Shown here piece after piece: positions 30,671 to 40,095 of a stretch of 64,000 nucleotides of DNA (the first letter of the stretch is position 1; the number at the start of each line of letters is the position of its first letter). The notes under the pieces were generated by a model. It was not told the origin of the DNA. It saw only the letters and a program-made list of their open reading frames with translations, and did no database searches. The stretch spans positions 372,001 to 436,000 of the forward strand of contig NZ_FPBP01000001.1 in the NCBI RefSeq assembly GCF_900116705.1, given 5' to 3'. The position numbers and the translations under genes were made by a program. This DNA is from Halomonas korlensis. Lineage in GTDB: Bacteria > Pseudomonadota > Gammaproteobacteria > Pseudomonadales > Halomonadaceae.

Positions 30671-31792
30671 TTAAAGGTCGCCAACGTCGCTGGACGTTTC
30701 AGCCACCGAACCGGGCAAACTGATTGACGGCAGCAGCAGACTGATGACGTTGTTCCAGCGTGCCAGCGGTGCGGAGGTCACGTAGACAACATCCTGAGGT
30801 TCCAGCGGGAAGTGGGTTCCCATGTTCAGGGCGACGGCATTCGAGATGTCGAGCTGGTAGACGGTAGCCATCTTGTCGCTGCCCTGCGGGTTACCCCGAA
30901 TGACGAAGATGCCTGAAGGCTCGGCGCGACTCTCGACCACACCACCTGCACGCGACAAGGCATCGGTGAGGCTGAAGCGCTCCATGCCTGCCTGAATGGT
31001 GCCCGGATCCCGAACCTGCCCCAGCACGGAGATGTTCTGATTCTCAGCCGACGAGACATGCAGCACGTCGCCTGGCCTCATCAGGGCATTCTGCGTCAGA
31101 TCGCCTTGCTTCAGCATCTCGTACAAGGAAATGGGCATCTCCTTGCCGTCACGCGTTAAGGTGACTTGGTGCCAATTGGCGTTCTCGGTAGCTCCTCCCG
31201 CCTGGCTGATGGCATCGAGGACAGACATGGGGACATTGGTAATGGGCTGAGTCCCCGGTGAATCGACAGCGCCGCTGACGTAAAACTTCTTCGAACGGAA
31301 CGCCGCCACGCTCACTTCAAGCTGAGGATCGGTGATATAGGTGGAGAGTTGGTTGGTGAGAATTCGCCGAATCTCGTTGACAGTTTTCCCTTCTACCTGG
31401 ATGTTGCCGATATAGGGATAGTAGATGCGACCGTCGGCATGCACGAGGGTGCCGGATTCTTCTGCACTACGCTCACTACCCGCCGGTATGGTCAGCTCGG
31501 GGTGGTCGTAGACGATGATATTCAACACATCACCCGGCCCGACGAGATACTGATAATCTTCTATCTCGCGGATCATTTCCGTTGTCATGGTCCTGGATTT
31601 GCTGGAGTCATTCTCGGCGCGATAGGTCGATATCAAGCTCGGCGTGATTGGGACGATATCTACCTGATTATCCAGGGAGACTTCCTCCGTTTCATAATCG
31701 ATATGACCACCAGGCGCCATGGCACAACCGCCCAATATGCTGATAGGCAATAATGCGACAGCAAAGCAGGCACCGCGTGTAAACTTCTTCAT
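30671..31792 (-). CDS. wza: Outer-membrane polysaccharide export lipoprotein Wza
   Basis: A 373-residue lipoprotein that forms the octameric outer-membrane channel for capsule export. The signal peptide ends in the lipobox LGGC (Cys23). The poly-export motif PGDVLNIIVYDHPEL and two SLBB-type beta-grasp domains follow (FYVSGAVDSPGTQPI and ISVLGQVRDPGTIQAG), and the C-terminal part should form the amphipathic membrane helix. The frame is open to 31999, but ATG 31792 gives a proper signal peptide and lies after GGGAGAAAGGA. It is followed 107 bases later by wzc. Confidence 0.95.
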   Translation of the reverse strand: MKKFTRGACFAVALLPISILGGCAMAPGGHIDYETEEVSLDNQVDIVPITPSLISTYRAENDSSKSRTMTTEMIREIEDYQYLVGPGDVLNIIVYDHPELTIPAGSERSAEESGTLVHADGRIYYPYIGNIQVEGKTVNEIRRILTNQLSTYITDPQLEVSVAAFRSKKFYVSGAVDSPGTQPITNVPMSVLDAISQAGGATENANWHQVTLTRDGKEMPISLYEMLKQGDLTQNALMRPGDVLHVSSAENQNISVLGQVRDPGTIQAGMERFSLTDALSRAGGVVESRAEPSGIFVIRGNPQGSDKMATVYQLDISNAVALNMGTHFPLEPQDVVYVTSAPLARWNNVISLLLPSISLPGSVAETSSDVGDL

Positions 31793-32364
31793 TGTCCTTT
31801 CTCCCTTGCTCGCAAGACATTTCGAGTGTTCTTGTCGGCGTTCCAATGACGCATGGTTGACTCCCTCTTCATCAGACCTGCTGTGTCTTACCGTCTTCTT
31901 GCCCAAGCGTTCGTGCCACATGCCTCTTGTGGCTTTCTTCCCTAGGCGTGTGGCAAAGACCATGTCATCTGGCAGACCCTGATTGTTACAGGAGTACAAT
32001 CATAATTACACAATATTACAAATATCTCGAATGCTTGTGGGAATGGAATTTCCCATCCCTCAAGGCTCATTAATTTAGCTATTATAATAATTAGATTATA
32101 TTGATGTATTTAAGATTAACCGTTTGATTTATGGGCGTTTTTATTATCATTCCCAAGCGATTTCGCTCACTCACGTACACGAATTCACTTACAAGGCCAT
32201 CGTCAAAGTGAGCCTCGAAAAAGAAAGTATGAGAAAGCTAGTGTCATGCTCAGGCTGAAGCGAGGCGAGAGAGGCGCATGGCTCCCTCCGTCGACCAGGC
32301 CACTGGGGTAATTTGAGCAGAGAAGCCAAGGAAAACAGGGCCGGCATTACGGGGGCTTCTGTCG
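31793..32364 (-). promoter_or_regulatory. Leader and probable promoter region of the wza operon
   Basis: 572 bases without a supported gene between the acyltransferase stop and wza. The part at 31975-32110 is very AT-rich. On the minus strand it includes TTGTAATATTGTGTAATTATGATT, split here as two adjoining AT motifs, which could hold a -10 region. That would leave a transcribed leader of about 180 bases. A hairpin TGGGAA/TTCCCA lies at about 32039-32056. No ops element was found here, unlike at the right end of the locus. Confidence 0.4.
31980..32002. repeat. Inverted repeat upstream of wza
   Basis: TGATTGT at the left and ACAATCA at the right form a 7-bp palindrome, extended by AC/GT with one bulged base, around the centre AGGA. 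Its place at the edge of the AT-rich promoter region suggests an operator, but no regulator is indicated. Confidence 0.4.
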
Positions 32365-34275
32365 TCAAGGTGGGTATAGCTGCCGTAGCCTCTTCACCAC
32401 GAAGGCTTCAGAGAAGCCCGTCAGGTGCTGCCGATCGGAGAAAAATGACCAGCCGTCATCGGATACCTGGCACCTTTTGTCGCAAAATATCCGATAAGGA
32501 CTCAGATAACGTAGCGCATGGTGTTGAGACAAATGTTGGAAATAAGTGTCGGACTTGGCAAGCTCTTCAAGGTCTTCAACCTTTAACTGATTCAAGCCTT
32601 CACGATAGTCATCAAAATCGATGGCAATGGAAGGCTGCAGCCTCTGCACACCTTCCACATGAACATGGGGACCAATGATCGTTACCTGACGGCTCATTGG
32701 ACGAAAATGGTCAACCGTGGCTTGTATGAACCCGGCCCAACGAGTATCGATAGTGCTTCCCTCGGGGAAATTAGTGATCCTCTCGTCATACGTGTCCCAA
32801 AGTTGAGAGATGATGACATGGTCATACGTCTTATCAATGTCATAAAGTTGCTCGCGAAGCTCATTGCAAGAAATATCCGCTGACTGGTCATTGAACGCAA
32901 CACCCTTGAGCAATACACATGCTCCTCGGGAAACGACATCTACGTTCTCCGGAGACAATCCCAAAGACTTCGCGATTGGCGCAACGTATTGTTGGAGAAC
33001 AGAGTCACCAATAAACAGTACGCTGGTTTCCGCTTGGGTTTCAGCTACATTAAAACCCCGGACATAGTCCTTATGGAAGGAGGAGGCATGGGCCTTCGCC
33101 ACCTCGAAAGCGAACGGGTTCAGTATCCTGAAACGTGCCTCGAGGCCATTGGTCTTAGCGACCAAGAAGCCGGCCCCTGCGAGAAGGCCGACAGATAGCG
33201 TCCCGAGTGCCATGCCCTTTCCATAACCACCTGCTCGCCGTGCATAACGGCGAGCCGGTATCTCCAGGAAACAATACGACATCCATGCCGCCGGCACAGC
33301 AATGAGCACAACAATGCTGAATACCATCCAAGGAGCTTGTTCTCCTTGAAAGAACTCGAGCCCGGCGATGACCGGCTGATGAAAGAGATAGAGAGGGTAA
33401 GAAATCAGGCCTATCCAGACGAGTTCCCTGGAAGCGAGCAATCGACAGAGGCTACCCCGGTTGCCATGAAAGATAATCAGCGCCGTTCCCAGGCACGGCC
33501 AAAGCGCATTCAGCCCGGGAAATCGGCTGTTGGACTCCAGCCACAAGGCCGAAAGCAATATCATCCCGGCGCCAAGCCAAGGCAGGAATGGAGGAGAATA
33601 TCGCGTGGCCCGCCATGCATAACGCTCGTCAGACATGACAATCGCCAATAGGGCCCCTATCAGCAATTCGAAGGCGCGATAGTGTGGTAGGTAATAGCTT
33701 GCCAGGCTCTCACCCTCTCTGACGGACCACTCCGACATCCCCAGCGATACCAACAGCAGCAGCGCCGTGACAAGCAGGACGACAGCACGACCCGTACGAA
33801 TGAAAAATATTAGCAACAACGGCCAGAAAGCATAGAACTGCTCTTCAACGCCAAGAGACCACAAATGAATCAAGGGTCGATACGCTTCCTCGCTGGCAAA
33901 ATACTGCTCCCCCTGGGCGAACAATATATTCGCTAACCCAAATGCTGAAAAGAATATCTCCTTACCTAAGTTGTCGAAGGTTTTTTCATCATAGAAGACG
34001 AAGCCGAAGATCAGGACCGCGGCGAGAAGCACAAACAGCGAAGGAAGTAGACGAGAGGCGCGTCGTCGATAAAAAACTAAAAAACTGAAGCGCTTGTCTG
34101 TCATTTCACCATATATAAGTGCTGTGATCAGATAGCCGCTTATCACGAAGAAGACATCGACACCGACGAAGCCACCTTCCAATAAAGAGAAACCAGAATG
34201 AAAGCCAATCACCAGAAAAACCGCAAACGCTCTCAGGCCATCAATGTCGGGCCGGTAAGAAAAACTTGGATGCAT
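32365..34275 (-). CDS. OafA-type acyltransferase with C-terminal SGNH domain
   Basis: A 636-residue inner-membrane protein. Residues 1-345 or so form the acyltransferase-3 domain with about ten helices; it begins YRPDIDGLRAFAVFLVIGFH, with the conserved histidine, and has GVDVFFVISGYLIT and FYRRRASRLLPSL. A linker leads to a periplasmic SGNH hydrolase-like domain with the serine in FIGDSVLQQ near residue 425. Such proteins put acetyl or other acyl groups on surface glycans. It lies 43 bases downstream of the beta-helix gene. A paralogue of the same design is at 44157-46208. Confidence 0.92.
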   Translation of the reverse strand: MHPSFSYRPDIDGLRAFAVFLVIGFHSGFSLLEGGFVGVDVFFVISGYLITALIYGEMTDKRFSFLVFYRRRASRLLPSLFVLLAAVLIFGFVFYDEKTFDNLGKEIFFSAFGLANILFAQGEQYFASEEAYRPLIHLWSLGVEEQFYAFWPLLLIFFIRTGRAVVLLVTALLLLVSLGMSEWSVREGESLASYYLPHYRAFELLIGALLAIVMSDERYAWRATRYSPPFLPWLGAGMILLSALWLESNSRFPGLNALWPCLGTALIIFHGNRGSLCRLLASRELVWIGLISYPLYLFHQPVIAGLEFFQGEQAPWMVFSIVVLIAVPAAWMSYCFLEIPARRYARRAGGYGKGMALGTLSVGLLAGAGFLVAKTNGLEARFRILNPFAFEVAKAHASSFHKDYVRGFNVAETQAETSVLFIGDSVLQQYVAPIAKSLGLSPENVDVVSRGACVLLKGVAFNDQSADISCNELREQLYDIDKTYDHVIISQLWDTYDERITNFPEGSTIDTRWAGFIQATVDHFRPMSRQVTIIGPHVHVEGVQRLQPSIAIDFDDYREGLNQLKVEDLEELAKSDTYFQHLSQHHALRYLSPYRIFCDKRCQVSDDGWSFFSDRQHLTGFSEAFVVKRLRQLYPP

Positions 34276-34318
34276 TATTCTTCCACTTTGTAACTAGACT
34301 TGAAATTAATTATTATGC

Positions 34319-35527
34319 CTATTCCTCCAAGTTGACGTTATTCCCCAGATCTATCACGCCATCTGACTTGTTAAGGAGCCGCATAAAATTGTTGCCCACG
34401 AAACCACTGACCTTGTGCGATGTAATGATGGCATTTCCACCATCACCATCGTTCCCCTGAATATCGACCTGCCTGGACCACAGCAACCGAATATGCCCAC
34501 CTTCCAATAGATTATCCTTGATTTTTACAACGCGAGTAAACTTATCGGAGTCACCATGATAGGCATCCGTTATCGCAGATTCGGACGTCTTGAACTGATT
34601 GCCGGTAATCCAGAGCCCTTTGGATAGTCGTTCGTCCTTTTTTTTGTCGAACCCACCGTACACGCACCCTCTCTCTACATGGTTAGCACTATTATGCAAG
34701 ATGTGAATCCCTTCGTGGCGATCGATCCAGTAGGCATTCCGAGTATTTATGGCACTGTTGGCGATGATCTGCGTGTCGTAGGCCGATGCCAGACGAAAGC
34801 CATGGAGAGTCTGACCATCCGTATGGTTGCCCATGATCAATACATTTTCTGCCCCGCCTTCACATCCAATACCCACCTGTCCACGTAGTGCACGACACTG
34901 GCGAATCACACCACGGTGGGTCGAATTCCAGAAATTGCTACGGATGTTATTAGTAAATCGCCCTACACCGTAACCGGTGACGAAGATCCCATAGCTCGAG
35001 GCATCCTCGGTACGGACTCGCTCGACAAGGAAATCTGACATTCCTTCAAGGCGAATCAAGGGACCATTATCAGTGGCTCGCTTATCGGCCCCGATGGCGC
35101 AGAAATCTGACAAGAATACACCGTGTCGGTGAAGGGTATCGCCGACATTCAGATGTATCATGACATAATCGTCTTGCCGCCAGTCCTCGGCCCGGGCTTC
35201 GATGATTGTTTTTTCCATCCCTTGGCCACAGACACGAATGCCATCATGCAAGTTGAGCTTTCTGTAGACGAACCAGTGGCCCGCCTCGATGATGCCCGTT
35301 AACCCATCGGAGGCGATATTGTCCAGGAAGTCCTGCAATTGCTTCTGATCAATGACCGGGTCACCGCTCGGTGCCAAGCCCATCTCACTAGTAGTAATGC
35401 TGGAGGCTCGGCATCGTACACGCGCAGCACCCGTGACCTTACCTGACCCAAAATGGGTCTTTCTGGCACCAACCGTGGTTGAGGCCAGCAGCAAGTTATC
35501 GCTATCCGCTATCGATCCCAGTGACAT
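34319..35527 (-). CDS. Right-handed parallel beta-helix protein
   Basis: A 402-residue protein with repeated short strands and turns (GVIRQCRALRGQVGIG, VLIMGNHTDGQTLHGF, IHILHNSANHVERG, LWITGNQFKTSES) typical of the pectate-lyase-like right-handed beta-helix. No signal peptide or membrane helix is seen at the N-terminus (MSLGSIADSDNLLLASTTVG), which is odd for a polysaccharide lyase or a surface protein. It could be a cytoplasmic modifying enzyme, or be exported by another route. AAAAGGTG precedes ATG 35527. The gene lies between the ParB-motif protein and the acyltransferase. Exact function is unknown. Confidence 0.75.
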   Translation of the reverse strand: MSLGSIADSDNLLLASTTVGARKTHFGSGKVTGAARVRCRASSITTSEMGLAPSGDPVIDQKQLQDFLDNIASDGLTGIIEAGHWFVYRKLNLHDGIRVCGQGMEKTIIEARAEDWRQDDYVMIHLNVGDTLHRHGVFLSDFCAIGADKRATDNGPLIRLEGMSDFLVERVRTEDASSYGIFVTGYGVGRFTNNIRSNFWNSTHRGVIRQCRALRGQVGIGCEGGAENVLIMGNHTDGQTLHGFRLASAYDTQIIANSAINTRNAYWIDRHEGIHILHNSANHVERGCVYGGFDKKKDERLSKGLWITGNQFKTSESAITDAYHGDSDKFTRVVKIKDNLLEGGHIRLLWSRQVDIQGNDGDGGNAIITSHKVSGFVGNNFMRLLNKSDGVIDLGNNVNLEE

Positions 35528-35706
35528 TACATTAGCACCTTTTTAATATAATTTCTTGTATTGACTATTTTTATGCTTATCCATGACAACAGTGAACCAT
35601 ATTGCCAAACAATCTTAGCAAAACGGAATATCCAAGTTGCCAAGCGATAGCTCACCTCGCCTCATCCAACTAGTATCAAGCTAATCTTTGATACACTGAA
35701 ATAATC

Positions 35707-36639
35707 TTATTTTTCAACACACGGCAATGAAAGGTGATTTATACAATAATCAATCCAGTCGCTCGCGACTCTCGGCGACTTCTTGCTAATTATCCGGTCA
35801 AATATAGCAAGCGCCTCCTCTTCCGTATGAAATCCATTGACGACGCTAGGGAAATGCCGAGAAAAAGACTTAAGCATGAGGCCTCCAGGCGCCTTTTTCG
35901 GTTGTAAACGAACGACTGCAGACTCATGGCCCAAGGCCGCCAGGCAAGCGATACGGTGTTGGCCCGTCGAGACCATCACTACCCAATCCTTTTCATCGAT
36001 CCAAGCTGTACCCGTCATCCATTCGCCTGTCTGAGGTTTATACCCACGACTCTTTATCGAATCGTAAAGATGAGTTAAACGCCGGTATTCAATAAAAAGT
36101 TTTCTAGGTTCAATTGGGCCAAATTGACTTCCACCAATGAATTCATCGAGCTTGACCCCTTGCTCGGTATCTTCTCTTTGATAAATGCTTTTTATATATT
36201 CACAGTACTTTTCCGGTGATAACCAAGAAGATAGCGGCAGGCTAGCAAGTGGGGGAAGATCAAGGAAGGCAGAATAGCTTGGTCTAGGAATATCCATCAA
36301 CTCACTTGCCGTAGCTGGCTGATAAAGATCATAAAACCAGCGAAGGGGAGAAGCTTTTGCAGTTAATTGGCTGTTTTCCTCGTACGCCTTTAATGTTCTG
36401 ACAAAGGGGTGCTTTCCGTTTATACCAAGCGAAAAGGCGCTGTAATTAAAAGTCACTATGCGATCCAACGGAACCTTGACCAGGCATGAGTTACCAGATG
36501 AGGCGTATACTGCCTCAATTGGATTAACACAATCACCCTTTGTCAAATCAAAAATTCTGGTCATCTCTTTTCGTTTTAACTCTACTCCTAATTTGCGACA
36601 CGAAGATCTTAGCAGCTCTTTAGCAGCTCTTTTTATCAT
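35707..36639 (-). CDS. Uncharacterised protein with a ParB/sulfiredoxin-like motif
   Basis: A 310-residue protein that I do not recognise as a whole. Near residues 220-245 it has MVSTGQHRIACLAALGHES, resembling the G-x-H-R motif of the ParB/sulfiredoxin fold, where the pattern binds nucleotide. The N-terminus is basic (MIKRAAKELLRSSCRKLGVELKRK, quoted here as two halves joined at SSCR), perhaps a membrane-surface helix. No helices spanning the membrane are evident. It is AT-richer than the core genes and sits between an ABC exporter and a beta-helix protein. A kinase or nucleotidyl role in glycan modification is possible but unproved. Confidence 0.65.
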   Translation of the reverse strand: MIKRAAKELLRSSCRKLGVELKRKEMTRIFDLTKGDCVNPIEAVYASSGNSCLVKVPLDRIVTFNYSAFSLGINGKHPFVRTLKAYEENSQLTAKASPLRWFYDLYQPATASELMDIPRPSYSAFLDLPPLASLPLSSWLSPEKYCEYIKSIYQREDTEQGVKLDEFIGGSQFGPIEPRKLFIEYRRLTHLYDSIKSRGYKPQTGEWMTGTAWIDEKDWVVMVSTGQHRIACLAALGHESAVVRLQPKKAPGGLMLKSFSRHFPSVVNGFHTEEEALAIFDRIISKKSPRVASDWIDYCINHLSLPCVEK

Positions 36640-36708
36640 GGTAACCAGCCCCTGCGGAACAAGGCAAAAACCTTGCCTTTTTTAGAATTTATTTTAATAA
36701 CTAATTAT

Positions 36709-38541
36709 TTATGCGTGCTCAGCCATTTTTTTGAAGGTTTCGTTACGTTGAACCAGCTCGTCGTACGTTCCACTGTCGATCACATGCCCCTCCTCCATCA
36801 GGTATATACAGCCACAAGCTTTTACCGTGGCCAGACGGTGGGCGATCATGATGATGGTCTTCTTGCCGGAGAAGTCGTGGATCGCATCCATTACCAGGCG
36901 CTCAGTAATACCATCCAGGGCGCTCGTCGCTTCATCGAGTACCAGGACTTCGGCGTTATCATAGAGGGCACGGGCGATACCGATACGCTGGCGCTGGCCA
37001 CCAGAGAGTTGAATGCCACGTTCACCTACTCGGGTCTCAAGACCCTCAGGCAAGCGCTCTAACAGGTCATCCAGATGAGCCATCTGTGCGGCACGCTGTA
37101 CTTTTACAGCGTCAATATGTTCTGGTGGAAGGCCAAAGGCAATGTTTTCACGAATACTGGCGTCGGCCAGGAATATGCTTTGGGGCACAAAGCCGACGGT
37201 ATTCTGCCAGGCTCGGCGGCGTTCAGCCGTTACCGGCTGGCCATCCAGCGTCAGTTGTCCTTGATTAGGCTCGATCAGACCCAGCAATACATCAATGGCG
37301 GTACTCTTACCCGAGCCCGAGGCACCCACCAAGCCAATGGTACCGTTGACGGGGATTGTCATATTGAGGTTTTCAAGCGCCGCTTCTTCCTTGCCTGGAT
37401 AGCAGAACGTAACATTGTCAAGACGGATCACCTGCTGAGGTACCCATTTGCCCGTCTGCTGTACCGGCTTATCGTCAGTCGTTTCCTGACTGGCCGCCAG
37501 GTCCCCTTGCAAGCTATTGAACGAGGCGATATTCCCTCGAACCATCGCAAGGCTGCTGTAAATTTGCTGGAATGCTGGCAATAGTTTGAAGCCAGCCATG
37601 GCATATACAGAAAGGATTGGCAGGATCGTACCGAGGTTGCCTTGGTGAGAAACCAATAAGTAAAGAACCAACATGATGACAGCCCCAAAGGCGACCAGCT
37701 CCATCAGATAACGCGGCGCTTGGCTGAGGGCCTTGGTGGTGCCTTTGGCTCGCCCCAGTTGGCGGCTGGTTTTTTCAAAACGACGGTTGAATTCATCTTG
37801 ACGCGCCAGAAGTAGAGTGTCCTTGATCCCGCCAAACCCTTCATTCATCAGCTTGAAGCGTAGGCTATTGGTGGCGCTGACTACGTTGCCATTACTTGAA
37901 AGTTTGCGCCGTACAGTTCGGTAAAGCCCCCAATAAACCGTGCCAAAGACCACCACCCCACTTAGCGCTACCCATGGGTTAAAGAGGAAAATGGCTATCG
38001 TAATGACCAAGGCCATTACCATCTTTGCATTCATCTGCATGAGCGGCGTCAGAACGTTGTCGCTGATCCGCCGGCATTCCTGCGCAATCTTGCTGGTGAG
38101 TTCGCTGCTGCTGCCGCTAGCATGGTACAACCAATCCTGTTGCATATAGTGCTTAAAAAGACGCGTGCTCAGCTCGGCGCCTACTTGCTGAGAATACAGC
38201 GAAAGCCTCCACGTGATAAAAATCGAGATCATGGCAGCCAATGCCAGCACGCCTAATACGCCTAGTCCTATCCAGAACAGAAAGGTTGTAGGGTCGTCGG
38301 CACCATACCACCGGTAGAAATCGCCTAGCAGGCCATCCCCCTCCAAGCGGCTCATATCGCCAACTACCGCCATGAAGGGGCCAATTGCCGCTATGCTGGC
38401 GAGTTCCGCAAAAGCCATTATTACTACCAGGAATTGCAGGCGCAATAGTCGCCTTCGTTGCTCGCCTGTCAACAGCCGATATAGCTGCTTAACGCTTGAA
38501 AGCAAGGAAAAGGTGTTAGCGTTCTTGACTGGATATACCAT
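36709..38541 (-). CDS. ABC exporter with fused membrane and ATPase domains, MsbA/PglK-like
   Basis: A 610-residue half-transporter: six membrane helices in about residues 20-330, then an ATPase domain. Walker A is GASGSGKST, the signature is LSGGQRQR, Walker B VLVLDEATSALD and the switch histidine lies in IMIAHRLA. It works as a homodimer. In this setting, with PglC-, PglA- and PglF-like genes and no visible Wzx, a role as a PglK-type flippase for undecaprenyl-linked oligosaccharide is likely, though MsbA-like lipid or drug export cannot be excluded. ATG 38541 is preferred to GTG 38556 because GAGGAAGG lies five bases before it. Confidence 0.9.
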   Translation of the reverse strand: MVYPVKNANTFSLLSSVKQLYRLLTGEQRRRLLRLQFLVVIMAFAELASIAAIGPFMAVVGDMSRLEGDGLLGDFYRWYGADDPTTFLFWIGLGVLGVLALAAMISIFITWRLSLYSQQVGAELSTRLFKHYMQQDWLYHASGSSSELTSKIAQECRRISDNVLTPLMQMNAKMVMALVITIAIFLFNPWVALSGVVVFGTVYWGLYRTVRRKLSSNGNVVSATNSLRFKLMNEGFGGIKDTLLLARQDEFNRRFEKTSRQLGRAKGTTKALSQAPRYLMELVAFGAVIMLVLYLLVSHQGNLGTILPILSVYAMAGFKLLPAFQQIYSSLAMVRGNIASFNSLQGDLAASQETTDDKPVQQTGKWVPQQVIRLDNVTFCYPGKEEAALENLNMTIPVNGTIGLVGASGSGKSTAIDVLLGLIEPNQGQLTLDGQPVTAERRRAWQNTVGFVPQSIFLADASIRENIAFGLPPEHIDAVKVQRAAQMAHLDDLLERLPEGLETRVGERGIQLSGGQRQRIGIARALYDNAEVLVLDEATSALDGITERLVMDAIHDFSGKKTIIMIAHRLATVKACGCIYLMEEGHVIDSGTYDELVQRNETFKKMAEHA

Positions 38542-39063
38542 ATAAGCCTTCCTCACAGGGAGGTGATAGCGTTTTAAAAGATAACCATACGTTCAGCTTT
38601 TCTATAGATCAGCCGCTTGGAAAATGATTCCCGAATTAACCAACTTAGATACCCGCAAACTTAAACGCTCACTTTGATTCTGCTATTACAGCATGGCATC
38701 GAGCAGGTGTACTAATGAAGCTAACGAGCCTGATCAAGAGAGTTACGCTTGACAGATCCTTTTGAAAGCCTCGCATCTTCTCACAGAATAACTAAGCACT
38801 GAATTCGCTCACGTAACCTGTCACTATGCTAAATAACGTTACAAATTGCGAGCCTAAGAATATTGGTTTTTCTAATACTTAACTACCTAAAGCGTTCTCG
38901 TTCCTGCGAAACTGCTCACGTCAGGCGTTGCAGCAGCCAGGGTGCAACAGCGCAAGGCCACCTGCCGACTTTGTCACTATGGGTTAATAACGTGGTATGG
39001 CGACTACCGTCTGATTGACAGGTGCTATCATTTGAACTCAGCACTATTGGTGGGCCGCACCCT
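38542..39063. other. Gene-free stretch upstream of the ABC exporter
   Basis: 522 bases without a supported gene. It should hold the ABC exporter promoter and the end of the upstream glycosyltransferase transcript. An imperfect direct repeat is visible: GTCACTATG-CTA-AATAACGT at 38820-38841 and GTCACTATG-GGT-TAATAACGT at 38973-38995. No ops element with a full match and no strong terminator were seen. Confidence 0.45.
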
Positions 39064-40095
39064 TCAAGATTGGCGAATATACTTCAGGCCCGCAAACATT
39101 GCCGGGTTGGCTGCCCCGGCACTATGGTCTACGTAAGTGTCCGCTTGGTGCGTAGTTGATTTTTCGATATTCGAGTAGTCGTAATCAGCATCCACTCGTT
39201 CACTATGTGGGTTGAAAAAGAGGCTCTGTGTTAAACCCACCATCACGACATACGCCTTTCTCGGCTCCCCCTTGAGTAGCATCTTGATGGTCAGCACGAC
39301 ATTGTTGAACAGCACGGAAAACAGTCGCCGCCTCGTCTTGTATTTTCTGGCCAAAAAAATATTATTCCTGACAAAATTCTTGTAATAGCCGATTCTGACC
39401 GGGTTGGTTTCGGCCACGATGCTGATCGAGGCTCCCCCGTGACGGATATGGGCAACTCGGCTTGCTCCGACGAGGTAACCAGGAGCCTCACGCGTGATTC
39501 TGAGAGTGAATTCTGCATCCTCGCCCCATATGAACATCGATGAAATGGGTAGTCCATATTGCTTCAGTGTGCTTCGCGGTAACAAGATCGACACGAAGGT
39601 ACCACTACAAACGGCTACCAGACCATGCTCGAGCTGTTCTGGCCAGCCAAAGTGACCGGCTTCGTTCCTCTTGTCACTGATCTGAGGGGTATTGGTCGAC
39701 TGCCCCGTCTCTGTAAAGGCCGTCGACAACAGGTAGGTTCGCTTTGCCCCTTTCTCCTCAAGAAGGGCATCGGCCTCGAGGAGCCGCTCAAGCGCCGTGG
39801 TTTCAGGTATGACATCATCATCCATCATCCAGACGTAATCGGCGCCATTATCGTAGGCCAGGCGAAACCCTGCATTGAAGCCACCTGCCGCCCCCATGTT
39901 CTTCTTCAATGAGTACACCTTGAGGTCGGAGTACTTGCCACTCTCCAGCATCTCACGCGTGCCATCCGTACTCGCATTATTGATAACGAGAATGTCGTCA
40001 CAACGCCGTGTCTGTTGCTGGATAGCATCCAGGCAGCATTGCAGGAGTTCCTGACGGTTGTATGTCAATACGACTGCTATCACTCTAGTCATCAT
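39064..40095 (-). CDS. Family 2 glycosyltransferase, rhamnosyl/galactofuranosyl-transferase-like
   Basis: A 343-residue GT-A enzyme beginning IAVVLTYNRQELLQCCLDAI. ILVINNASTDGTREML, the motif NMGAAGGFNAGFRLA and the metal-binding YVWMMDDDVIPE (near residue 92) point to the branch that includes rhamnosyl- and galactofuranosyl-transferases. FIWGEDAEFTLRI near residue 200 is the catalytic-base region (the W-x-E-D pattern). It follows the RfbC-like gene by about 140 bases on the same strand and may use the sugar made by the CDP module. Confidence 0.87.
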   Translation of the reverse strand: MMTRVIAVVLTYNRQELLQCCLDAIQQQTRRCDDILVINNASTDGTREMLESGKYSDLKVYSLKKNMGAAGGFNAGFRLAYDNGADYVWMMDDDVIPETTALERLLEADALLEEKGAKRTYLLSTAFTETGQSTNTPQISDKRNEAGHFGWPEQLEHGLVAVCSGTFVSILLPRSTLKQYGLPISSMFIWGEDAEFTLRITREAPGYLVGASRVAHIRHGGASISIVAETNPVRIGYYKNFVRNNIFLARKYKTRRRLFSVLFNNVVLTIKMLLKGEPRKAYVVMVGLTQSLFFNPHSERVDADYDYSNIEKSTTHQADTYVDHSAGAANPAMFAGLKYIRQS

